Translations under genes and position numbers: made by a program | Notes under the pieces: generated by a model | The model's database searches: none | The model's input: the letters and a program-made list of their open reading frames with translations, nothing else | What the model was told of the DNA's origin: nothing | Part shown: positions 1 through 5,517 of the stretch, in pieces | Numbering within the stretch: position 1 is the stretch's first letter | Layout: every line of letters begins with the position of its first letter | Assembly: GCA_030835185.1 (NCBI GenBank) | Contig: JAUQWL010000136.1 | Location: 1-5,918, forward strand | Length of the DNA: 5,918 nt | Direction of reading: 5' to 3' | Source of the DNA: Solirubrobacterales bacterium | GTDB taxonomy: Bacteria; Actinomycetota; Thermoleophilia; Solirubrobacterales; 70-9

Positions 1-1
1 T

Positions 2-63
2 TACATAGGCAAAAGGCCAAGCGTCGTGCGCCACAATGCGCACTGAACCCGAAAGTACATAGG
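2..63. repeat. Short direct repeats TACATAGG
   Basis: TACATAGG occurs at 2-9 and again at 56-63, with start points 54 bases apart, and its core CATAGG recurs at 131-136. The octamer is AT-richer than its surroundings, so a pair so close together is mildly notable. These could be binding sites or chance. No promoter spacing supports either reading. Confidence 0.35.
26..43. repeat. Inverted repeat GTGCGC-N6-GCGCAC
   Basis: Perfect 6-base arms at 26-31 and 38-43 flank a 6-base spacer (CACAAT). It could form a small hairpin or serve as a dyad operator. No T-run follows on either strand, so it is not a convincing intrinsic terminator. Confidence 0.4.
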
Positions 64-173
64 TGCACACACGAGTGGCGAACCTGCGACGCCCGGTCAT
101 GCGACCCGTTCGCCTTCCGTCCGCCGATGTCATAGGACGAAGACGCGATACCGGAGGGCCGCGCCTGCCTCAC

Positions 174-186
174 GGCCGGACCGGCC
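174..186 (-). terminator. Possible GC-only hairpin after tRNA-Phe
   Basis: GGCCGGACCGGCC is a perfect odd palindrome centred on A180. As RNA it can form a 5-bp G/C stem with a 3-base loop. It lies 32 bases past the tRNA 3' end in the direction of transcription. No T-tract follows, so it would have to be an L-shaped or processing-type terminator. The same core, CCGGACCGG, recurs just after the stop of the phosphatase gene (5382-5390). Confidence 0.22.
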
Positions 187-217
187 CGGAGGACGGCGTC
201 GCGCGGCGCTGACTTGA

Positions 218-290
218 TGGCGAGGGCCGGGATCGAACCGGCGACACCACGATTTTCAGTCGTGTGCTCTACCAACTGAGCTACCTCGCC
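218..290 (-). tRNA. tRNA-Phe (anticodon GAA)
   Basis: The minus strand folds into a complete 73-nt cloverleaf. It has a 7-bp acceptor stem (GGCGAGG with CCTCGCC), D stem GCTC/GAGC with an AGTTGGTA loop, and anticodon stem CACGA/TCGTG with loop CTGAAAA. A 5-base variable loop and T arm GCCGG-TTCGATC-CCGGC follow, with discriminator A. The loop places GAA as anticodon, which reads UUC/UUU for phenylalanine. The 3' CCA is not encoded (the flank reads TCA), so it must be added by CCA nucleotidyltransferase. The gene begins 23 bases after the helicase stop on the same strand and shows no clear promoter in that gap. It may therefore be transcribed by read-through and released by processing. Confidence 0.97.
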
Positions 291-313
291 GAAGCGGCCT
301 GTAAGGCTATCCG

Positions 314-2743
314 TTACGCAATGTGGCCGTCCTCTGGACGACCGCCCGGCACGGCGTCGCGCATGGCGTCCAGCAGGTCGATCGCCCCCTGCTTGTAGAG
401 GTGGTCGTTGAGGTTGCCGCACTTTGGGCTCTGCACGCAGGAGGGGCAGCCGGATTCACAGGGGCATTCGCTGACGAGGATACGAGCATCACCTGCCAGG
501 CGGTCGAAGCATTCGAAGCCACGCCTGGCGATGCCGATCCCTCCCGGGTGGCCGTCGTAGATGAAGATCGTCGGCCGGCCGGTCTGGGCGTGGATGTTGG
601 TCGAGAGCCCACCGATATCCCAGCGGTCGCACATCGCGATCAGCGGCAAGACCGCGATCTGGAGGTGCTCGGTCGCATGGAGGGCACCCAGCAGGTGGTC
701 GAGCGGCAGCCGGCCGATCAGCCCGTCCGGCACCGTGTAGAACAGGCCGCGTGTGCGGAATTCCTGGTCCGGCAGCTCGAGTCCGACCATGTCGATCGCC
801 TCCTGGTCGGAGGTGAGGATGCGCTGGTAGCCAGTGACCCGTTCGGTGACCGAGACCTTGCCGAAGCTCAGCTCGACTCCCGAGACCGAGCGGGTTTCCG
901 AGACCGAATCGACGAAGACCTCGGTATCGGTCTTCGGTCGCGTGTACCACTCGTCGTCGAATGCCCGAACGATCGCCTGGCCCTGGTGCAGGTCCAGTTG
1001 TTCGACTTCCCACGACCTGCCGAGGTGCATGTAGACCGCCCCGGGGTGAACGGTGGTGAACGCCCGGCCGTACTCGACCGTCCCGATCACTTCGCCGGAG
1101 GCCCGGTCTATCACCGTGACATTCGCCGCCGAGCTGGACCTCAGTGGGATCGAAGAAGCGACGAAGCCGGGTTCTCTCGGCACGAGACCGGTCCCGGCCT
1201 GGCGGAGCTGACCGCGAGAGACCATCGCGCCGGTCGCGGTTTCGAGGTCGCTTCCGAACCACCGTTCATCGTCCGGGCCGAGCGGCATCTCGAAGGCCGC
1301 GGCCAGCATGTGTTGAGCAGCGATCTCCGGCGAGCGGTGGTCGAGGATTGCTGCTTCGACCGGGCGTTCGAGGAACTCTTCGGGGTGCCGGCAGAAATAC
1401 TGGTCGAGCCCGTCCGGTCCCGCGATGTAGACCGCCAGTCCCTTCCTGCGGCGCCCCGCTCTTCCCCACATCTGCTTCAGGGCAGCGACGGTTCCGGGGA
1501 AAGTCACGCAGACCGCGGCGTCGAGCTCGCCCACGTCGATGCCGAGTTCCAGGGCGCTGGTGGACACGACGCCGAGCAGCCTGCCCGAGACCAGGTCGGC
1601 CTCGATCTTCCTCCGCTGAGCCGGCGTATAACCGGCGCGGTACGGTGCGATCCGCTCTGCCAGCTCGGGCCGGCCCTTCGCGGTAAGCCGCTCGGCCGTG
1701 AACTTGCGGATCAGCTCGATTCCGCGACGGCTGTTGAGGAAACAGACCGTCCTCACCTCATGAGAGATCAGGTCGGCAAGAAGATCGGCTGCCTCGGCCA
1801 GGGAAGACCTTCTCGCGCCGGTCGCCGCGTTGATCAGCGGGGGATTCCAGACGACGATCTCCCGCTTGGAGCGGGGTGCTCCGTCGCGGTCGACCAGCTG
1901 CAGCGGACTGCCGACCAGCCGTTCGGCCAGCTCTTCGGGGTTGGCGATCGTCGCCGTCGCCAGCAGGAAGCGCGGCTCGCTGCCGTACGCTGCGGCGATC
2001 CGGCGCAGCCTGCGAATCACGTTTGCCACGTTCGAGCCGAACACGCCGCGGTAGGTGTGCGCCTCGTCGATTACCACCCATTCCAGGTTGGCGAGGAAGT
2101 CACCCCAACTGCGGTGGTGGGGCAGGATCCCGATGTGGAGCATGTCCGGATTGCTCAGCACCAGGTTGCTGCGCCGCCTGATCGCCGCCCGCTCATTCTT
2201 CGGCGTGTCCCCGTCGTAGATCGAGTGACGCAGGTTCGGCGGGGCGAGCGTCGACAGCGAGCGGGCCTGATCCTGGGCGAGGGCTTTGGTCGGGTACAGG
2301 TAGAGCGCCCTGGACTTCGGATCGCGGGCGATCGAGTCGAGCACCGGCAGGTTGAAGGCCAGCGACTTCCCCGAGGCCGTCGCCGTCGTGATCACCACGC
2401 CGGCGGCGGGCGGGGTCCGGCTGCCCGATGCCTCCTCCCGCAAGTCATCCGAGCCGTCGAAGCCGGATTTGCTGTGCTTCGCCGCTGCCTCGAACGTCTC
2501 GGCCTGGTGGCTGTAGAGAGCGTCGATTCCGGCCACCCTCAGCGCCTTGGCAAGAGCGGGATCCAGGCGCTGCGGCAGCGGGACCGGTCTGCTCGTCCTT
2601 CCCGGCTCTGTGACGGTCCGGAGTATTCTTCCGTCGCGGCGGGCCGGGTCGATCGGGACCGACCAGGAATCTTCGAGAAGCGAGTCAGCCAAGCGGCTCA
2701 CCGGCACGTTCGCCGGCAGGGGTCTCACGTCGGATGTCCTCAC
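314..2743 (-). CDS. DEAH-box DNA helicase, SftH/MrfA (DUF1998) family
   Basis: Predicted 809-residue superfamily 2 helicase that would use ATP to move on DNA in repair. Visible motifs are the Q-type HQ (79-80), Walker A TASGKS (122-127, Lys126), YPTKALAQDQ (150-159), DEAH (226-229), ATAT (262-265), STSALELGIDVGELD (394-408) and QMWGRAGRRRKG (424-435) with Arg fingers 428/431. The C-terminal DUF1998 region carries a cysteine cluster (C760, C762, C766, C769, C775) expected to bind metal. This layout matches Mycobacterium SftH and Bacillus MrfA, the latter linked to mitomycin C damage repair. MrfA's exonuclease partner MrfB is not in this window. A roughly 24-residue Ser/charged insertion (91-114) separates the Q motif from Walker A. 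The GTG at 2743 is the first codon possible, since an in-frame TGA lies two codons upstream. A GTG at 2728 has better Shine-Dalgarno spacing (GAGG, 9 bases). The start overlaps the folP end by 59 bases, suggesting translational coupling. Confidence 0.92.
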   Translation of the reverse strand: MRTSDVRPLPANVPVSRLADSLLEDSWSVPIDPARRDGRILRTVTEPGRTSRPVPLPQRLDPALAKALRVAGIDALYSHQAETFEAAAKHSKSGFDGSDDLREEASGSRTPPAAGVVITTATASGKSLAFNLPVLDSIARDPKSRALYLYPTKALAQDQARSLSTLAPPNLRHSIYDGDTPKNERAAIRRRSNLVLSNPDMLHIGILPHHRSWGDFLANLEWVVIDEAHTYRGVFGSNVANVIRRLRRIAAAYGSEPRFLLATATIANPEELAERLVGSPLQLVDRDGAPRSKREIVVWNPPLINAATGARRSSLAEAADLLADLISHEVRTVCFLNSRRGIELIRKFTAERLTAKGRPELAERIAPYRAGYTPAQRRKIEADLVSGRLLGVVSTSALELGIDVGELDAAVCVTFPGTVAALKQMWGRAGRRRKGLAVYIAGPDGLDQYFCRHPEEFLERPVEAAILDHRSPEIAAQHMLAAAFEMPLGPDDERWFGSDLETATGAMVSRGQLRQAGTGLVPREPGFVASSIPLRSSSAANVTVIDRASGEVIGTVEYGRAFTTVHPGAVYMHLGRSWEVEQLDLHQGQAIVRAFDDEWYTRPKTDTEVFVDSVSETRSVSGVELSFGKVSVTERVTGYQRILTSDQEAIDMVGLELPDQEFRTRGLFYTVPDGLIGRLPLDHLLGALHATEHLQIAVLPLIAMCDRWDIGGLSTNIHAQTGRPTIFIYDGHPGGIGIARRGFECFDRLAGDARILVSECPCESGCPSCVQSPKCGNLNDHLYKQGAIDLLDAMRDAVPGGRPEDGHIA

Positions 2744-3611
2744 CGATCCTCAGTCCGGCGGGTACGTCTGACTCTCCCCTGAGCGCTTCTCTGACCTTGA
2801 GGAAATCGACCGTGGCCGCCACGTCGTGAACCCGCAGCACGGTTGCACCGAGGTCGAGACCGGCAGCGAGCGCCGCCAGCGTTCCCGCCGAACGTTCGCT
2901 CGGCCTGCGCCCGGTGATCGCCCCGATGAAGTCCTTGCGCGAAACCGCAAGCATCACCGGGCAGCCGAAATCCAGCAGTCGCGGGATGCCCCTCAGCGAC
3001 TCGACCGTCTGCCTGGGTGTCTTGCCGAAGTCGGGGCCGGGGTCGAGCACGACCCGGTCGGCAGGGATCCCGGCGCGCTCGAGCCGCTCGAGTCTGGCTG
3101 CGAAGAACTCGACCTGCCGGACGGTGATCCCGTCCGGGTACAGGTCTTCGTCCCAGCGCTGGGTCTTCGGTGCCACCTCGGTATGCATGACGACCATCCA
3201 GGCGTCACGGGCGGCGCAGACTTCGAGCATGGCCCCGCTCTCGCTGCCGCTGATGTCGTTGACGATAGCCGCACCGGCCGCGAGCGCACCGTCGGCCACG
3301 GCCGGCTTGTAGGTGTCGATCGAGACGGTTGCGCCCCGTTCGACCGCAGCCTCGACCACCGGGATCACCCGCTCGAGTTCGACTTCGACGCTCACCGCGG
3401 GACGGTTGGTCACGTTCGATTCGCCTCCGACTTCGATGATGTCGGCGCCGTCGGCCATGTGCTGCTCGACCTGGCGGATCGATCCCGCGGTCGAACGGTC
3501 GCCGCGATCGGAGAAGGAGTCCGGAGTGGCGTTCACGACGCCGACCACGGCGGGGCTGTCGGGCAGCAGCCCTCTACCCGGTGTCCGTAGTCTTGGGATC
3601 CCGTCATCCAC
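2685..3611 (-). CDS. folP: Dihydropteroate synthase-like protein (FolP, possibly FolP2-type)
   Basis: A 308-residue TIM-barrel protein of the dihydropteroate synthase family. That family joins para-aminobenzoate to 6-hydroxymethyl-dihydropterin pyrophosphate in cytoplasmic folate synthesis. Motifs in order are NATPDSFSD (27-35), GGES (62-65), SIDT (97-100), ND (118-119), MH (142-143), DPGPDFGKT (190-198), SRKDFIG (224-230) and RVHDV (260-264), so most pterin and phosphate contacts are kept. The loop normally reading GGESTRPG instead reads GGESNVTNRPA (62-72), a net 3-residue insertion at the sulfonamide/pABA-side loop. In Mycobacterium tuberculosis the paralogue folP2 (Rv1207) sits next to gpgS (Rv1208), and that neighbourhood is echoed here, so this may be the FolP2 type, whose synthase activity is doubtful. 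GTG 3611 is the most upstream start possible (preceded directly by TGA). It has no strong Shine-Dalgarno and may be leaderless. Family membership is clear; catalytic role is less sure. Confidence 0.88.
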   Translation of the reverse strand: MDDGIPRLRTPGRGLLPDSPAVVGVVNATPDSFSDRGDRSTAGSIRQVEQHMADGADIIEVGGESNVTNRPAVSVEVELERVIPVVEAAVERGATVSIDTYKPAVADGALAAGAAIVNDISGSESGAMLEVCAARDAWMVVMHTEVAPKTQRWDEDLYPDGITVRQVEFFAARLERLERAGIPADRVVLDPGPDFGKTPRQTVESLRGIPRLLDFGCPVMLAVSRKDFIGAITGRRPSERSAGTLAALAAGLDLGATVLRVHDVAATVDFLKVREALRGESDVPAGLRIGEDIRRETPAGERAGEPLG

Positions 3612-3618
3612 TCACCCG

Positions 3619-3624
3619 ATGCTA
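3619..3624 (-). promoter_or_regulatory. Candidate -10 box for a leaderless folP transcript
   Basis: On the minus strand the sequence reads TAGCAT, then 7 bases, then the folP GTG. A TANNNT box 6-7 bases before a start codon is the usual geometry of leaderless actinobacterial genes. The box coincides exactly with the first two codons of the divergent gpgS. No good -35 hexamer is seen at 16-18 bases. This is inference from spacing alone. Confidence 0.3.
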
Positions 3625-4533
3625 GACACCTTCGAGCACACAGACTTCCACGCCGCCGCGCTGGCCACAGCCAAACGGGGGACCGTCTCCGTCGTCATCC
3701 CGACGCGCAACACAGCGGGCACGATCGCGCACACCGTAGCCGAGCTCTCTCTGCTCGCCGCCGTGGGGCTGGTCGACCAGATCCTGGTGGTAGACGCCGA
3801 TTCGGCCGACGGTACCGCGGCGACCGCGACCGACGCCGGAGCGGAGGTCGTCTCGGAAAACGACCTCATCCCGTCGGCCGGACCCGTCCGTGGCAAGGGA
3901 GATGCGATGTGGCGTTCGCTGGTTGCGGCTACCGGTGAAGTGGTCGTCTTCGTCGACGGCGACATCGCTGATTTCGGCCGGCATTACGTCACCGGCCTGC
4001 TCGGTCCGATCGTCACCGATCCCGGGAAGCAGTTCGTCAAGGGCTGCTACGCCCGCCCGTTCCGCCAGCATGGGAGCGAGCAACCCGTGGGCGGTGGCAG
4101 GGTCACCGAACTGACGGCGAAACCTCTGCTCGCAGCGACCGTTCCCGAGCTGGCCGGCTTCGCCCAGCCACTCGCCGGTGAAGTCGCGGCCGGACGTGAA
4201 CTGCTCGCTTCGATTCCCTTCCACACCGGCTACGGGGTGGAGATCGCAATGCTGGTCGAAGTCTGGGATCGGGTCGGACTCGACGGTATGGCCCAGGTGG
4301 ACCTCGGCACGAAACGAAACGCCCACCAGAGTCTCGCTGCGCTCAACGGTATGGCAGGCGAAGTGATCGCCGGACTCGCGGAAACCCTCGGCCGGCTCGG
4401 CCGCCCGGATCTCGGTCGGATCAAGCCGGCGCCCGGCACGGAGCGCGAGGTCCTGGTCAGACCTCCGGCGGCTGGTCGCGCCGACCCCTTCCCGGCTCGG
4501 CCGGAAGCGACCGGGGAGAGGCCGGACGTCTGA
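3619..4533 (+). CDS. gpgS: Glucosyl-3-phosphoglycerate synthase (GT81)
   Basis: A 304-residue retaining glycosyltransferase of family GT81. It would transfer a sugar from an NDP-sugar to 3-phosphoglycerate, the first step to glucosylglycerate or, in mycobacteria, to methylglucose lipopolysaccharide. Seen in order: N-terminal SVVIPTRNTAGTI (24-36), VVDADSADGT (57-66), RGKGDAMWRS (91-100), the metal/nucleotide DGD (113-115), GGGRVTEL (158-165) as in Mycobacterium GpgS, GYGVEI (204-209) and RNAHQSL (233-239). It is slightly shorter than mycobacterial GpgS (about 324). The N-terminus lacks a stretch and the last 25 residues are Pro/Arg-rich. The open frame extends upstream across folP, but ATG 3619 is the only start giving a family-like N-terminus. 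It lacks a Shine-Dalgarno and lies 7 bp from the divergent folP start. Some GT81 members, such as that of Rubrobacter xylanophilus, make mannosyl-3-phosphoglycerate, so donor sugar is uncertain. The HAD phosphatase gene follows 33 bp downstream. Confidence 0.9.
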   Translation: MLDTFEHTDFHAAALATAKRGTVSVVIPTRNTAGTIAHTVAELSLLAAVGLVDQILVVDADSADGTAATATDAGAEVVSENDLIPSAGPVRGKGDAMWRSLVAATGEVVVFVDGDIADFGRHYVTGLLGPIVTDPGKQFVKGCYARPFRQHGSEQPVGGGRVTELTAKPLLAATVPELAGFAQPLAGEVAAGRELLASIPFHTGYGVEIAMLVEVWDRVGLDGMAQVDLGTKRNAHQSLAALNGMAGEVIAGLAETLGRLGRPDLGRIKPAPGTEREVLVRPPAAGRADPFPARPEATGERPDV

Positions 4534-4566
4534 TGCGTCTGATGCTGCGGATCGGGATCTGACCGG

Positions 4567-5373
4567 ATGAGCCTGCGCTGCGTCTACACCGACCTCGACG
4601 GCACCCTGCTCGGCGCCGGGGCTTCGCTTTTTGCCGATCATGAAGGCGGCTTCTCGATGATGCAGGCCCGGGCACTGGAGGCCTGTCACAGGGCAGGGGT
4701 GGAAGTCGTGATCATGTCCGGACGCCGGCGGGTCCAGGTCCACGAGGACTCCCGCCTGATCGGTCAGAGTTCCTTCATCTTCGAGGCCGGTTCGGCCTTC
4801 CATCTGGACGGCGAGACTTTCATGACCACCGGTGACTTCGCCCACGAAGACGGTGTGACCCTGGTCGAGCAGGTTTCGGCGAGGGGTGTGCCCGACCTGC
4901 TGCTCGAGCACTTCGAAGGCCGCTTCGAGTACCACGAGCCGTGGCATCTCGATCGCGAGATGTCCCACCTGTTCCGCGGCGAAGTCGACACCGCCGAAGC
5001 AAACCGCCTGCTCGAGGAGAACGGTCACGGCGATCTGCGCCTGCTCGACAACGGCGCGATCCGCCGCAAGATGTGCGGGATCGAGGTGACCCACGTCTAC
5101 CATCTGGTCGCCAGAGGAGCGTCGAAGGCGACCGCGGTGGCCGCCCACGCCAAGGCCCGCGGCTACGATCGCGAGCAGACGATCGCGGTCGGCGATTCGC
5201 TCGAGGACCTCGAGGTGGCCGACTCGGTCGGCCGCTTCTTCATGGTCGCCAACGGGCCGGAACGCGATGCCGGCGTCGAGCAGGCGCTTTCTTCCTTCCC
5301 GAATGCGACCGTCACCGAAGGCCGCGCCGGCGACGGCTTCTACGAAGCGGTCATCACGTCGCTGATGACCTGA
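4567..5373 (+). CDS. HAD-IIB phosphatase, probable glucosyl/mannosyl-3-phosphoglycerate phosphatase
   Basis: A 268-residue soluble haloacid-dehalogenase-superfamily phosphatase of the Cof/MpgP (IIB) type. Visible motifs are DLDGT (9-13; nucleophile Asp9, acid/base Asp11), motif II Ser51 in IMSGRR, motif III Lys187 in GASKATA, and motif IV GDSLEDLEVAD (209-219) with Mg-binding Asp210 and Asp214. The region between motifs II and III (about 80-180) is the C2-type cap expected to read the substrate. Lying 33 bp after gpgS on the same strand, it most likely removes the phosphate from the glycosyl-3-phosphoglycerate made by GpgS, as archaeal-type MpgP/GpgP do. Mycobacteria instead use a phosphoglycerate-mutase-like GpgP (Rv2419c), so the pairing differs from theirs. 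ATG 4567 fits the family start, and only a weak purine stretch precedes it. The fold is certain; the substrate rests on context. Other IIB substrates (sugar phosphates, Cof-type) remain possible. Confidence 0.82.
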   Translation: MSLRCVYTDLDGTLLGAGASLFADHEGGFSMMQARALEACHRAGVEVVIMSGRRRVQVHEDSRLIGQSSFIFEAGSAFHLDGETFMTTGDFAHEDGVTLVEQVSARGVPDLLLEHFEGRFEYHEPWHLDREMSHLFRGEVDTAEANRLLEENGHGDLRLLDNGAIRRKMCGIEVTHVYHLVARGASKATAVAAHAKARGYDREQTIAVGDSLEDLEVADSVGRFFMVANGPERDAGVEQALSSFPNATVTEGRAGDGFYEAVITSLMT

Positions 5374-5380
5374 GTCGCAG

Positions 5381-5391
5381 CCCGGACCGGG
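5381..5391 (+). terminator. Short GC hairpin after the phosphatase stop
   Basis: CCCGGACCGGG is a perfect odd palindrome beginning 8 bases after the phosphatase TGA. It can form only a 4-bp stem with a 3-base loop and has no T-tract, so termination here is doubtful. It shares the core CCGGACCGG with the palindrome downstream of tRNA-Phe. Confidence 0.2.
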
Positions 5392-5431
5392 ACCCTCTTG
5401 CCCGTACCGTCCACTCCAGTCGTCCGACTGC

Positions 5432-5446
5432 AGGGCTTAGAGCCCT
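5432..5446. repeat. Perfect dyad AGGGCT-TAG-AGCCCT
   Basis: Six-base perfect arms surround TAG in the spacer between the phosphatase and the MntR/DtxR-like gene, 72 bases before the latter's start. It may be an operator for that regulator or part of a hairpin. It does not match the standard DtxR or MntR box, so ownership is open. Confidence 0.45.
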
Positions 5447-5461
5447 ACCCGGATAGGCTCT
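5439..5461. repeat. Overlapping inverted repeat AGAGCC...GGCTCT
   Basis: Arms AGAGCC (5439-5444) and GGCTCT (5456-5461) pair, and TA/TA (5446-5447 with 5454-5455) extends the stem past a bulged C, leaving the loop CCCGGA. The left arm is shared with the dyad at 5432-5446, so as RNA only one of the two hairpins can form at a time. TTGGTATC rather than a T-run follows. Confidence 0.4.
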
Positions 5462-5495
5462 TGGTATCAAGACCTGCCGTCAACCGTCCACCGCA

Positions 5496-5501
5496 TACAA
5501 T
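5496..5501 (+). promoter_or_regulatory. Candidate -10 box (TACAAT) for the regulator gene
   Basis: TACAAT is one mismatch from TATAAT and sits in an AT-richer patch 16 bases before the TTG start. No clear -35 hexamer lies 16-18 bases upstream. A transcript starting at the usual distance would begin at the Shine-Dalgarno itself, giving a leader of only about 10 bases. Confidence 0.3.
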
Positions 5502-5506
5502 CGTTC

Positions 5507-5511
5507 AGGAG
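5507..5511 (+). promoter_or_regulatory. Ribosome binding site AGGAG deciding a TTG start
   Basis: AGGAG is followed by 6 bases and then TTG at 5518. It is the clearest Shine-Dalgarno in the window and supports the unusual TTG initiator of the downstream regulator. Confidence 0.65.
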
Positions 5512-5517
5512 AAGAAC

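Larger units (their letters stand above)
1..217. other. Gene-free flank downstream of tRNA-Phe
   Basis: I find no convincing coding region here on either strand. The first 70 bases or so are visibly less GC-rich than the rest of the window, as expected of an intergenic or promoter-bearing region. The stretch holds a perfect inverted repeat (26-43), two copies of TACATAGG (2-9 and 56-63) with a third partial CATAGG (131-136), and a GC-rich palindrome (174-186) lying just past the tRNA 3' end. It may contain the control region of a gene beyond the left edge, but no promoter can be assigned with confidence. No copy of the tRNA 3' end, which would mark an integrated element, is visible. Confidence 0.6.

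Noticed and set aside
323..2782. An 819-codon open frame on the plus strand running antisense to the whole helicase gene
   Set aside because: Its translation has no domain motifs and is rich in Arg, Asp, Val and Gly as expected of the complement of GC-rich codons. The minus-strand frame carries every SF2 helicase motif.
3313..3618. N-terminal extension of gpgS by 102 codons within folP
   Set aside because: The extension is Ser/Thr/Pro/Arg-rich antisense of folP, and the family N-terminus begins near ATG 3619.
4533..4562. A 9-codon ORF whose ATG overlaps the gpgS stop (TGATG) and ends just before the phosphatase start
   Set aside because: It could couple translation of the two genes, but it has no coding signal, is out of frame with the phosphatase, and TGATG overlaps are common by chance.
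3622..5148. A 508-codon minus-strand open frame opposite gpgS and the phosphatase
   Set aside because: It mirrors two genes with clear catalytic motifs, spans their intergenic gap, and shows no recognisable family. It is a GC-rich shadow.
5432..5461. Intrinsic terminator for the gpgS-phosphatase unit
   Set aside because: Hairpins are possible, but no T-run follows either of them.
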